DNA of 52,547 nucleotides, from the NCBI GenBank assembly GCA_002470125.1, contig DKNB01000059.1, positions 1 to 52,547 of the forward strand, read 5' to 3'. The DNA comes from Gallionellales bacterium UBA7399. Lineage in GTDB: Bacteria > Pseudomonadota > Gammaproteobacteria > Burkholderiales > Gallionellaceae. A program made the position numbers and the translations under genes. Under the pieces are notes generated by a model that did not search any database, was not told the DNA's origin, and was given only the letters and a program-made list of their open reading frames with translations. The first letter of the stretch is position 1. Every line of letters starts with the position of its first letter. Below, in pieces: positions 35,265-43,022 of this stretch.

Positions 35265-36245
35265 ATGCAGAAACCTCTGTTGGCCGTTACCACTGGTGAG
35301 CCTGCTGGCGTGGGTCCAGATCTTTGTCTGCGGTTGGCGCGGAGTGATCAAGCGGTGGTGGTATTGGCAGACAAGGTCTTGCTGCAAGAACGCGCGACCT
35401 TGCTTGGGTTGGACATTCGACTGCATGATTATGACTCACGAAACACGGAGCCCCTACAAGTCGGTCACTTGCGTGTGCTACACATACCGACGATGCGTGC
35501 AGTATGCGCAGGCCAGCTGGATTCAGCTAACAGCCCCTACGTCCTTGAGTTGCTTGTTCGTGCGATAAAGGGTTGCCAGTCTGGTGAATTTGCGGGTATG
35601 GTCACGTTGCCTGTGCACAAGGGCATCATTAATGATGCTGGCATTCGCTTTACCGGGCACACTGAGTTTTTGGCAGACCAGCTGCACGTTAGGCAGGTGG
35701 TTATGATGCTCGTCGGTGGCGGGCTTCGTGTGGCGCTGGCCACTACGCACCTACCCCTGAGGCAGGTCCCCGCCGCACTGACACCTGAGTTATTGGAGAG
35801 CGTATTGCGCGTTGTTCAGTGCGATCTGGTGCAGCGCTTTGGTATCGCTAAGCCACGAATCTTTGTTGCGGGACTCAACCCTCATGCGGGTGAAAGAGGG
35901 TACCTCGGGCGTGAGGAGATTGACATAATGATCCCGGTGTTAGATCGATTGCGTGCGCAAGGCATGAATGTCAGCCCCCCATTGCCCGCCGACACACTCT
36001 TTACACCAACGCGGCTAGAGCAATGCGACTGCGTACTGGCCATGTACCACGACCAGGGGCTGCCAGTCTTAAAACACGTTAGTTTTGGGAATGGCGTTAA
36101 TGTGACGCTAGGCCTGCCAATTGTTCGCACCTCCGTAGACCATGGTACGGCTATAGAGTTGGCTGGCAGCGGACGTGCAAATTCAGGCAGCCTACTTGAG
36201 GCGGTTCAAATGGCGGAAGATATGGCGTTGCGATCGATTGCATAG
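35265..36245 (+). CDS. pdxA: 4-hydroxythreonine-4-phosphate dehydrogenase
   Basis: PdxA, 326 residues from the ATG at 35265 (22 bases after surA). It oxidises 4-phosphohydroxy-L-threonine in the DXP-dependent pyridoxal phosphate pathway. It has LLAVTTGEPAGVGPDLCLRL, the metal and substrate motifs FTGHTEFLADQL, GLNPHAGERGYLG and MYHDQGLPVLKHVSFG, and the NAD-binding RTSVDHGTAIELAG. The frame extends 30 codons upstream into surA, but those residues are not family-like. rsmA follows after 102 bases. Confidence 0.96.
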   Translation: MQKPLLAVTTGEPAGVGPDLCLRLARSDQAVVVLADKVLLQERATLLGLDIRLHDYDSRNTEPLQVGHLRVLHIPTMRAVCAGQLDSANSPYVLELLVRAIKGCQSGEFAGMVTLPVHKGIINDAGIRFTGHTEFLADQLHVRQVVMMLVGGGLRVALATTHLPLRQVPAALTPELLESVLRVVQCDLVQRFGIAKPRIFVAGLNPHAGERGYLGREEIDIMIPVLDRLRAQGMNVSPPLPADTLFTPTRLEQCDCVLAMYHDQGLPVLKHVSFGNGVNVTLGLPIVRTSVDHGTAIELAGSGRANSGSLLEAVQMAEDMALRSIA

Positions 36246-36347
36246 CTGCGCCCCTATAAAGCATGGCCACACAGCCCTTAAAAAGCGAGAGACCAATTGT
36301 TGGTCGGTATTTGTGCGTAAGTCAAAATAAGGTCTGTCACTATTTCA

Positions 36348-37109
36348 ATGCACAAGGCACGTAAAAGATTTGGTCAGAATTTCTTAGTGGACGAGAGGGT
36401 GATCGCTGACATTGTCCGCGCTATTGGGCCAGAGACCGATGACATTATGGTGGAAATTGGGCCTGGTCTTGGCGCGTTAACCGGGCCTTTGCTGCAGCGG
36501 CTGAGTCAACTTCATGTTGTGGAGATTGACCGTGACATTATCGCGCACCTGGAAAGAGCGTACCCACAAGACAGGCTCATCATTCATGCGGGTGACGCAC
36601 TTAAGTTTGATCTAACCCAGCTGCCAGAATCCTTGCGAATTGTCGGCAACTTGCCATACAACATCTCTTCGCCGCTGCTATTTTATTTTTCTGAATACCG
36701 AAAACGTATATACGACATGCACTTTATGTTGCAGAACGAGGTGGTGGAGCGCATGGTGGCTCAGCCATCAACTCCAGCCTACGGCAGGCTGTCGGTTATG
36801 CTGCAGTATCGTTTTTATATGGAGAAGTTGCTTGACGTTCCGCCTGAGGCGTTTTCTCCTTCGCCCAAGGTGAATTCCGCTATTGTGCGCATGATTCCGC
36901 TGCCTGCGAGTGAGGTGCTGGTGCAGAATGAAGCGTTATTTTCGCAGATTGTCGCCGCCGCCTTTGGGCAGAGGCGGAAGACATTGCGTAACACGCTTAA
37001 GGGATACCTGACGGAGGATGACTTTGTTCGACTCGGTATAGATGCACAGCTCCGTGCAGAAAACCTAGGGGTGGCAGAATTTGCTCGTATCACCAAGGAG
37101 TGCCATTGA
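36348..37109 (+). CDS. rsmA: 16S rRNA dimethyladenosine transferase
   Basis: RsmA/KsgA, 253 residues. It dimethylates A1518 and A1519 of 16S rRNA as a late checkpoint of small-subunit assembly. The opening ARKRFGQNFLVDERVI, the AdoMet-binding VEIGPGLGALTGPLL, the acidic VVEIDRDI and the catalytic NLPYNISSPLLFYF are intact; FGQRRKTLRNTLKGYL is the C-terminal RNA-binding part. The order lptD-surA-pdxA-rsmA is conserved in proteobacteria. Confidence 0.97.
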   Translation: MHKARKRFGQNFLVDERVIADIVRAIGPETDDIMVEIGPGLGALTGPLLQRLSQLHVVEIDRDIIAHLERAYPQDRLIIHAGDALKFDLTQLPESLRIVGNLPYNISSPLLFYFSEYRKRIYDMHFMLQNEVVERMVAQPSTPAYGRLSVMLQYRFYMEKLLDVPPEAFSPSPKVNSAIVRMIPLPASEVLVQNEALFSQIVAAAFGQRRKTLRNTLKGYLTEDDFVRLGIDAQLRAENLGVAEFARITKECH

Positions 37110-37154
37110 TACGCGTCGCATAATCTAGCGCACGCACGTCACCATGATCACACA

Positions 37155-37191
37155 CGTGCATTTTTGTAGGGTGTCCACGCTATAATGCACG
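37155..37191 (+). promoter_or_regulatory. Candidate rph promoter with overlapping inverted repeat
   Basis: A consensus -10 TATAAT lies at 37181-37186, 27 bases before the rph start. The -35 at the right distance is poor. An exact inverted repeat, CGTGCATT (37155-37162) and AATGCACG (37184-37191), brackets the promoter core, and its right arm covers half of the -10, which could be an operator. Confidence 0.35.
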
Positions 37192-37213
37192 CTATTACCT
37201 AGAGATTATTCTT

Positions 37214-37930
37214 ATGCGCCCCAGCCAACGACAAGCCAATCAACTTCGCCAGGTTGAGATCACGCGTCACTATATTAAACACGCCGAAGGATCGGTGCTG
37301 TTCACCTGTGGCGATACGAAGGTAATTTGCACCGCAAGCGTAGAGGACCGCGTTCCGCCACACAAAAAAGGCTCTGGCGAGGGCTGGGTTACGGCAGAGT
37401 ATGGCATGTTGCCACGCTCCACTGGTAGCCGCATGGGACGCGAGGCAGCCAAAGGAAAGCAGTCCGGACGTACGCAAGAGATTCAGCGTCTGATCGGGCG
37501 TAGCCTGCGCTCCGTGGTGGATTTAAAGAAATTGGGTGAACGCACTATTCAGGTGGATTGCGATGTGATCCAAGCCGACGGAGGTACGCGTACCGCTAGC
37601 ATTACCGGTGCCTTTGTTGCCTTGCACGATGCGGTCAGCGGACTGATCAGGCAGGACCTGGTTGGGCAGGGTGTGCTAAGTGGGTTCGTTGCCGCAATTT
37701 CGGTAGGCATGTACCATGGCGCACCGGTGCTCGATCTTGATTATGCAGAAGACTCTGCATGTGACACCGATATGAATGTGGTCATGACCAGTGCGGGGCA
37801 GCTTATAGAGGTGCAGGGTACGGCAGAGGGGCAGCCCTTTAGTCGCACTGAGATGGATGCCATGCTAGACCTGGCGCAATCTGGTATCACCCAATTAATT
37901 GAGATGCAGCATGTGGCACTAAAGGGTTAG
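37214..37930 (+). CDS. rph: Ribonuclease PH
   Basis: RNase PH, 238 residues, a phosphorolytic 3'-5' exoribonuclease that trims tRNA 3' ends. Conserved parts are RPSQRQANQLRQVEITRHYI, HAEGSVLFTCGDTKVICTAS, GWVTAEYGMLPRST with the catalytic region, GREAAKGKQSGRTQEIQRLI, and VDCDVIQADGGTRTASITGA with the phosphate and metal-binding residues. It is full length, unlike the frameshifted rph of E. coli K-12. rdgB follows after six bases. Confidence 0.97.
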   Translation: MRPSQRQANQLRQVEITRHYIKHAEGSVLFTCGDTKVICTASVEDRVPPHKKGSGEGWVTAEYGMLPRSTGSRMGREAAKGKQSGRTQEIQRLIGRSLRSVVDLKKLGERTIQVDCDVIQADGGTRTASITGAFVALHDAVSGLIRQDLVGQGVLSGFVAAISVGMYHGAPVLDLDYAEDSACDTDMNVVMTSAGQLIEVQGTAEGQPFSRTEMDAMLDLAQSGITQLIEMQHVALKG

Positions 37931-37936
37931 CCTGCC

Positions 37937-38530
37937 GTGCAAAAGCTAATCCTTTCCTCAAGCAATCCTGGAAAGCTACGTGAGTTACGCTCGGCACTTG
38001 CGCCGTTTGTTGCGGAAATGCTCACGCAGGACGAGCTTGGCATTGGGGAGACCAAGGAGCCCCATAATACGTTTGTTGAAAATGCGCTAGCTAAAGCACG
38101 ACACGCTAGTCGCGCCAGTGGGCTGCCTGCGCTGGCGGATGACTCCGGTATATGTGTGGTTGCCCTGGGAGGTGCGCCCGGTGTCTTATCTGCGAGATAT
38201 GCGGGCGAGCCAACCTCAGATGCTCGTAACAATGAAAAATTGCTGCAGGTGATGAAGGGGGTGGCCGACCGACGTGCATATTACTATTGCACTCTAGTTT
38301 TGGTGCGCCATGCAGATGACCCGCAGCCATTAATTGCGGAGGGCGAGTGGCATGGTGAGGTTGCCAGACAGACACTTGGGGAGGGTGGCTTTGGCTACGA
38401 CCCTTTGTTCTGGTTGCCACAGCTTAACAAGATGAGTGCAGAATTAAGTTACGACACGAAGGCGGCGCTTAGCCACCGCGCACAGGCGCTACAGGGTTTG
38501 TTACAAAAATTGCGTACAGCGGAATATTGA
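37937..38530 (+). CDS. rdgB: dITP/XTP pyrophosphatase
   Basis: RdgB, 197 residues, a house-cleaning enzyme hydrolysing dITP, dXTP and ITP to monophosphates so that deaminated purines stay out of DNA. The opening LILSSSNPGKLRELRSAL, TFVENALAKARHASRASG, ALADDSGICVVALGGAPGV and GEGGFGYDPLFWLP are family hallmarks. Translation starts at GTG 37937. The pair rph-rdgB, often followed by hemW, is usual in betaproteobacteria; here msrA has come between on the other strand. Confidence 0.96.
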   Translation: MQKLILSSSNPGKLRELRSALAPFVAEMLTQDELGIGETKEPHNTFVENALAKARHASRASGLPALADDSGICVVALGGAPGVLSARYAGEPTSDARNNEKLLQVMKGVADRRAYYYCTLVLVRHADDPQPLIAEGEWHGEVARQTLGEGGFGYDPLFWLPQLNKMSAELSYDTKAALSHRAQALQGLLQKLRTAEY

Positions 38531-38555
38531 TTCAGGACTGGCACGGGGAGACTTG

Positions 38556-38585
38556 GGTCATTATTCTATTTATAGAATAATGACC
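38556..38585. terminator. Perfect AT-rich hairpin between rdgB and msrA
   Basis: A 13-bp perfect inverted repeat, GGTCATTATTCTA (38556-38568) and TAGAATAATGACC (38573-38585), with a TTTA loop, sits exactly between two convergent genes. Location suggests a two-way terminator, but no T-run follows on either strand, so it is not a standard intrinsic terminator. It could be an RNA-stabilising 3' end or a protein-binding palindrome. Confidence 0.5.
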
Positions 38586-38588
38586 TGG

Positions 38589-39062
38589 TTACTGCTTGTG
38601 GCAGTGCGCCCTACCCTGTTTTTCTAGGTACTGCTGGTGATACTCTTCGGCAGGATGGTAGGTCGCGCAGGCCGTGATTTCGGTAACTATCACCTGATCG
38701 TGTTGCCCACCATTTTCTTGCTGCGCCTTTGAAGCGCTTGCGGTGGCCTGCTGCTCTGAAGAGTGAAAGAATATTGCGGAGCGGTACTGCGTGCCAACGT
38801 CAGGCCCCTGGCGGTTGAGTTGCGTTGGATCGTGGCACTGCCAAAAAATTTGGAGTAACTGTGCGTAGCTGACCTCCTTGGGATTAAAGGTGACCCGGGT
38901 TGCCTCTGCGTGACCGCTGGTGCCAGCACATACCTCATTGTAGGTTGGGTTGGCGGTCATTCCGCCGATGTACCCGACGCTGGTCGTGTGCACGCCAGGG
39001 ACCCCTCTAAATGCGGCCTCTACGCCCCAAAAACATCCTGCTGCAAAGGTTGCCTGTTCCAT
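38589..39062 (-). CDS. msrA: Peptide methionine sulfoxide reductase MsrA
   Basis: MsrA, 157 residues, reduces methionine-S-sulfoxide in oxidised proteins. The catalytic Cys lies in AAGCFWGVEAAFRGVPGV near residue 10; GYIGGMTANPTYNEVCAGTS and EYHQQYLEKQGRAHC, with the probable resolving Cys, follow. The ribosome-binding site AAAGGA is four bases before the ATG. It lies on the opposite strand between rdgB and hemW; its start codon is 30 bases from that of hemW. It is of normal short MsrA length with no MsrB fusion. Confidence 0.96.
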   Translation of the reverse strand: MEQATFAAGCFWGVEAAFRGVPGVHTTSVGYIGGMTANPTYNEVCAGTSGHAEATRVTFNPKEVSYAQLLQIFWQCHDPTQLNRQGPDVGTQYRSAIFFHSSEQQATASASKAQQENGGQHDQVIVTEITACATYHPAEEYHQQYLEKQGRAHCHKQ

Positions 39063-39092
39063 GTTGTCCTTTCGGTTGAGATAATTGTGCCC

Positions 39093-40292
39093 ATGAATGT
39101 TAACGTTTTACACCCGCTGACCTCAAAGACGCAAGGGCTAAGCTTTAAGGTGCTGCCACCATTGTCTTTATATATTCACATTCCCTGGTGTGTACGCAAG
39201 TGCGCGTACTGTGACTTTAACTCACACGAGGTACGTGAGACGCTGCCAGAGCAAGAGTACGTGGCGGCACTGATACGTGATTTGGAGATGGCGTTGCCTC
39301 AAATATGGGGACGCAAGGTATACACCGTGTTTATTGGCGGCGGGACACCCAGTTTATTCTCTGCTCAGGCCATTGAGAAAATCATCAGCGCGGTACGCAT
39401 GCTGCTGCCGTTAGATTATGACGCGGAAATTACATTAGAGGCCAACCCAGGCACGTTGGAGGCGGACAAGTTTGCACGCTTTTATGAGGCGGGCGTAAAC
39501 AGGTTATCACTCGGCATTCAGAGCTTTAACGATGTCCACCTAAAGGCGCTCGGGCGCATTCACGACGGGTCACAGGCACGACGTGCGGTGGAGATGGCAC
39601 AGAAAATCTTTGGTAACATCAACCTTGATTTGATGTACGGTCTGCCGCTACAGACCACAGCAGAGGCGGTACAAGATCTCCACGCCGCCCTAGAATTTGC
39701 GCCACAACATTTGTCCTGTTACAACCTCACGTTGGAGCCGAACACACTCTTCCATCGCTATCCACCACCCCTGCCAGACAGCGATGTGTGCGCTTCCATG
39801 CAGCTAGATGTGGAGCGCGTGTTGGCCACGCAAAACTACCAGCACTATGAAACCTCAGCGTTCGCACGTCCAAAAAAACAGGCACGACACAATCTTAATT
39901 ATTGGCAGTTTGGTGATTATCTGGGTATAGGAGCTGGAGCGCATAGTAAGTTAAGTTTCCCGGATAGGGTGATAAGGCAGGTACGACACAAGCAGCCACG
40001 AACCTACCTAGAGCAGGTGGCGCATGGCCTGCCCGTTCAGGAGGGACATGCGGTGAGACGCGAAGAACTGCCGTTTGAGTTTATGATGAACGCGTTGCGC
40101 CTGAACCAGGGCTTCGCCAGCACCCTATTCTCCGAGCGTACCAGCCTATCGTTGTTGTTAATTGGTGGCGAGCTAGCGCAGGCAGAGCAACGTGGCCTCA
40201 TTGAGCGTGACCTACAGCGCATTGTTCCGACCGAGCTTGGACGAAATTTTTTGAATGACCTGCTGCAGATTTTTCTGCGAGAGCAGCGTTGA
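39093..40292 (+). CDS. hemW: Radical SAM haem chaperone HemW
   Basis: HemW, 399 residues from the ATG at 39093. It was often annotated as oxygen-independent coproporphyrinogen oxidase, but it binds haem and delivers it to target proteins. The radical-SAM cluster motif is IHIPWCVRKCAYCDFNSH (CxxxCxxC followed by Phe; true HemN has an extra Cys there). FIGGGTPSLFS, ANPGTLEADKFARF, RLSLGIQSFND and LDLMYGLPLQT follow the family order, with the C-terminal HemW region (PFEFMMNALRLNQGF). It converges on trmB. Confidence 0.93.
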   Translation: MNVNVLHPLTSKTQGLSFKVLPPLSLYIHIPWCVRKCAYCDFNSHEVRETLPEQEYVAALIRDLEMALPQIWGRKVYTVFIGGGTPSLFSAQAIEKIISAVRMLLPLDYDAEITLEANPGTLEADKFARFYEAGVNRLSLGIQSFNDVHLKALGRIHDGSQARRAVEMAQKIFGNINLDLMYGLPLQTTAEAVQDLHAALEFAPQHLSCYNLTLEPNTLFHRYPPPLPDSDVCASMQLDVERVLATQNYQHYETSAFARPKKQARHNLNYWQFGDYLGIGAGAHSKLSFPDRVIRQVRHKQPRTYLEQVAHGLPVQEGHAVRREELPFEFMMNALRLNQGFASTLFSERTSLSLLLIGGELAQAEQRGLIERDLQRIVPTELGRNFLNDLLQIFLREQR

Positions 40293-40309
40293 TGGGGGTG
40301 CGGGCCTGA

Positions 40310-40984
40310 CTAGTTTCTTTTGAATACCACGTCCCAAACGCCATGACCCAGTCGCAGGCCGCGTTTTTCAAATTTAGTGAGCGGACGATAGGGCGGGCGA
40401 GGCGCGTAACCGACAGCGGTGTTGCTGAGCATCTCTTCGCCAACCAGCAGGGAGAGTATTTGTTCAGCGTAGCTCTGCCAGTCGGTGGCAACATGAATGT
40501 ACCCGCCCTGCTTGAGCTTAGTGACCAGTTGCTTTACCAGCCCGACTTGTATCAGGCGGCGTTTGTTGTGGCGCGTCTTATGCCACGGGTCTGGAAAGAA
40601 TATGTGTACACCGTCTAGCGCGCTGTCGGCCAGCATGTCCCGCAACACCTCAACCGCATCATGTTGAATGACGCGAACATTCTTTAGGCCAAGCTCTTGA
40701 ATTTGTTTTAGTAAGCTGCCAACGCCAGGGGCGTGAACATCAATGGCTAGGTAATCATTTTGTGGATGCGCTTGAGCGATGGCGGCAGTGGTCTCACCCA
40801 TCCCAAATCCAATCTCAAGTATCTTGGTTGCCGACCTGCCAAAGATACAATTCAGGTCCAGTGGTTGCGGAAGATAGGGGACCCCGTACACTGGCAGCAG
40901 TGTCTCGAGGCAACGGCGCTGTGCGCTGGAGATGTATCCCTGCCGAAGTACGTAGCTGCGAATGTGCGTGGAGCGTTGGTGCAT
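40310..40984 (-). CDS. trmB: tRNA (guanine-N7)-methyltransferase
   Basis: TrmB, 224 residues, makes m7G46 in the variable loop of tRNA. The AdoMet motif ILEIGFGMGETTAAIA, the acidic AIDVHAPGVGSLL and the signature FFPDPWHKTRHNKRRLIQ are intact; the C-terminal RPLTKFEKRGLRLGHGVWD recognises tRNA. The start ATG at 40984 overlaps the last base of the thiG stop (TGATG). The order thiS-thiG-trmB is usual in betaproteobacteria. Confidence 0.96.
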   Translation of the reverse strand: MHQRSTHIRSYVLRQGYISSAQRRCLETLLPVYGVPYLPQPLDLNCIFGRSATKILEIGFGMGETTAAIAQAHPQNDYLAIDVHAPGVGSLLKQIQELGLKNVRVIQHDAVEVLRDMLADSALDGVHIFFPDPWHKTRHNKRRLIQVGLVKQLVTKLKQGGYIHVATDWQSYAEQILSLLVGEEMLSNTAVGYAPRPPYRPLTKFEKRGLRLGHGVWDVVFKRN

Positions 40985-41769
40985 CAACTAATTAGTCCGT
41001 CGCTCGGCGAGCTGGGCGACGCGCTGTACAGCCTCCTTGGCATGCGCCCAGCCAGGAAGGCCATGCGCCCAGCCTTGACGGCCTGCTCCATGGCTGAGGC
41101 CATCAATACAGGGTTTTGTGCGGCAGCAATGGCGGTGTTCATCAGCACGCCATGGCAGCCCAGCTCCATTGCGATGGCTGCATCGGAGGCGGTACCCACC
41201 CCCGCGTCGACAATAACAGGCACCCGCACGCGATCTACAATGAGCTGCAAGTTTAATGGGTTAAGGATGCCCATGCCGGAGCCGATTAGTGAAGCCAGTG
41301 GCATGATGGCAACGCAGCCGATGTCCTCCAATGTCTGTGCGACGATGGGGTCGTCTGAGGTGTACGCCATTACCTTAAATCCATCCGCCACCAGCGTTTT
41401 TGCGGCGGCCAGAGTCTCCACCACATTCGGGTATAGTGACTGAGGGTCACCCAGCACCTCCAGCTTAACCAGGCTGTGCCCGTCCAGCAGCTCGCGCGCA
41501 AGGTGCAGGGTGCGTACAGCCTCCTCCGCGGTGTAGCAGCCCGCCGTGTTGGGTAGCAGGGTGTACTTGGATGGGGAGATGATGTCCAGCAAGCTGGGCT
41601 CGCCCGTGCTCTGCCCGATATTGTTACGACGGATGGCAATGGTGACGATCTCGGCACCACTAGCCTCGATCGCCGCCTGCATTTCGCCAGGGCTCTTGTA
41701 TTTTCCGGTGCCGACGAGGAGGCGCGAGCTATAGCTTTTGCCTGCGATAAGGATTGCGTCCTTGCTCAT
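40984..41769 (-). CDS. thiG: Thiazole synthase ThiG
   Basis: ThiG, 261 residues from the ATG at 41769, which has GGAG six bases upstream; the frame extends 35 codons further but runs into thiS. It builds the thiazole phosphate of thiamine from DXP, dehydroglycine and ThiS thiocarboxylate. Family text includes RLLVGTGKYKSPGEMQAAIE, IAIRRNNIGQ, VKLEVLGDPQSLYPN with the Schiff-base Lys, MPLASLIGSGMGILNP and VIVDAGVGTASDAAIAMELG. Second gene of thiS-thiG-trmB. Confidence 0.96.
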   Translation of the reverse strand: MSKDAILIAGKSYSSRLLVGTGKYKSPGEMQAAIEASGAEIVTIAIRRNNIGQSTGEPSLLDIISPSKYTLLPNTAGCYTAEEAVRTLHLARELLDGHSLVKLEVLGDPQSLYPNVVETLAAAKTLVADGFKVMAYTSDDPIVAQTLEDIGCVAIMPLASLIGSGMGILNPLNLQLIVDRVRVPVIVDAGVGTASDAAIAMELGCHGVLMNTAIAAAQNPVLMASAMEQAVKAGRMAFLAGRMPRRLYSASPSSPSDGLIS

Positions 41770-41782
41770 GGTGTGCTCCATA

Positions 41783-41986
41783 TTAACCACCACCGACTGC
41801 AACCACAATTTCCAGTTGATCGCCATCTGATAGTAGCTGTTGATTGAATTGGCTGCGTGGCACAATAACGCCATTATGTTCTAGCGCAATACGCTGGCCA
41901 GCCAGTTGTAGCCGCTCGAGAAGTGTGAAAACACTGATGGAGTTGTCCAATTGTCGCGTTTCGCCGTTAACTAGAATTGCAATCAC
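41783..41986 (-). CDS. thiS: Sulfur carrier protein ThiS
   Basis: ThiS, 67 residues, a ubiquitin-fold sulfur carrier whose C-terminal Gly-Gly is adenylated and thiocarboxylated, then donates sulfur to thiazole. It ends in VVAVGGG, keeping the diglycine tail. The opening ILVNGETRQLDNSISVFTLL is typical. The start is the GTG at 41986. No thiamine-pyrophosphate riboswitch is seen in the 95 bases before it; the activating enzyme gene thiF is not in the window. Confidence 0.93.
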   Translation of the reverse strand: MIAILVNGETRQLDNSISVFTLLERLQLAGQRIALEHNGVIVPRSQFNQQLLSDGDQLEIVVAVGGG

Positions 41987-42081
41987 TTTTTTTGGTCATT
42001 GTTTCAATGGTGAGTCTCATGTTGTATATGAGATATACGCATAATGGTAACATTCAAATTCTGTGCGAGCGAAAAGTATTT

Positions 42082-42155
42082 GTGGGCGTCGTATAGTGGC
42101 AATACCCTAGCTTCCCAAGCTAGAGCCGCGGGTTCGATTCCCGCCGCCCACTCCG
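42082..42155 (+). tRNA. tRNA-Gly, anticodon CCC
   Basis: The acceptor GTGGGCG pairs with CGCCCAC (42145-42151); the anticodon arm CTAGC-TTCCCAA-GCTAG gives CCC; the T arm GCGGG-TTCGATT-CCCGC is standard. The discriminator is T, as usual for tRNA-Gly. The gene continues CCG, so the 3' CCA is not encoded and must be added by the CCA-adding enzyme, unlike tRNA-Arg in this window. It reads GGG codons. Confidence 0.95.
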
Positions 42156-42206
42156 CTAAAATATGTCTAGCACTAGCCCTGATTGTCTAACTATCGGTGT
42201 AGCCAC

Positions 42207-42965
42207 ATGTCTGATTTTTTTTTACTTAAGGCGATTGGGAAATTAATCATATTGCCCCCCGTGGGGCTGCTACTGATAGTATTGGGTGGCTTATTTTTGG
42301 TGGGGAGGCATCCGCGAACAGGCAGAGCGATCGCGACTATTGCTGTCGTTTATTTGCTGGCGTTATCTACCCCCATTGTTTCGTATAAGCTATCGCAGCT
42401 TCTCGATACAGCGCCCCCGCTTGATCTCAATAAGGCCGTTGACGCACAGGCTATCGTAATTCTTGGAGGTGGAGTTCGTCGGCATGCCGTGGAGTATGGC
42501 GGAGATACATTAAGCGGATCCACTCTCGAGCGTGTTCGCTATGGTGCAGGAATTGCCAAGCATACTGGGTTGCCGGTACTTGTCGCTGGCGGTTCCACCC
42601 TAGGGGGTGAGGCAGAGGCACGGCTAATGCGAAAGTCCCTGGAGAGTGAGTTTGGTGTTAGGGTACGCTGGAGTGAGGATCAATCCAAAAATACACACGA
42701 CAGCGCAAAATTTTCTGCTGCAATCCTGGCGCAGGATAAAATCAATCGTGTCGCCCTAGTCACACATGGCGCCCACATGCCACGAGCGACAATGGAGTTT
42801 GTTGCGTCTGGATTGTCGGTGATTGCGGCCCCTACCGAGATACCAAGTGGTGACTTGGAGTGGCCATTGGATTACCTTCCTAGTGTTTCTGGATTGCAAG
42901 GAAGTTACATTGTTTGCCACGAGCTCCTTGCGAAGCTTGTTACCCGAGTGCGATCGATTTGGTAG
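42207..42965 (+). CDS. DUF218 / ElyC-YdcF family membrane protein
   Basis: A 252-residue protein from the ATG at 42207. Two N-terminal membrane segments (LIILPPVGLLLIVLGGLFLV near residues 13-32 and AIATIAVVYLLALSTPIV near 41-58) precede a periplasmic DUF218 domain with AIVILGGGVRRHAVEYGGDT, LERVRYGAGIAKHTGLPVLV, GEAEARLM, SKNTHDSAKFSA and VALVTHGAHMPRATMEF. It resembles E. coli ElyC, a factor in envelope and peptidoglycan maintenance whose biochemical activity is uncertain. It follows tRNA-Gly and converges on mltA. Confidence 0.88.
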   Translation: MSDFFLLKAIGKLIILPPVGLLLIVLGGLFLVGRHPRTGRAIATIAVVYLLALSTPIVSYKLSQLLDTAPPLDLNKAVDAQAIVILGGGVRRHAVEYGGDTLSGSTLERVRYGAGIAKHTGLPVLVAGGSTLGGEAEARLMRKSLESEFGVRVRWSEDQSKNTHDSAKFSAAILAQDKINRVALVTHGAHMPRATMEFVASGLSVIAAPTEIPSGDLEWPLDYLPSVSGLQGSYIVCHELLAKLVTRVRSIW

Positions 42966-43022
42966 GGCGATTACGCTGCAACCGATGGCCTACTTGACTG
43001 TTACCATGTAATGCCGAATGCA

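Noticed and set aside
40760..41443. A 227-codon plus-strand frame
   Set aside because: It lies entirely antisense to trmB and thiG, both of which are clear family members; its translation has no recognisable domain.
41987..42081. A thiamine-pyrophosphate riboswitch before thiS
   Set aside because: The conserved THI-box elements are not visible on the minus strand and the space is too short.
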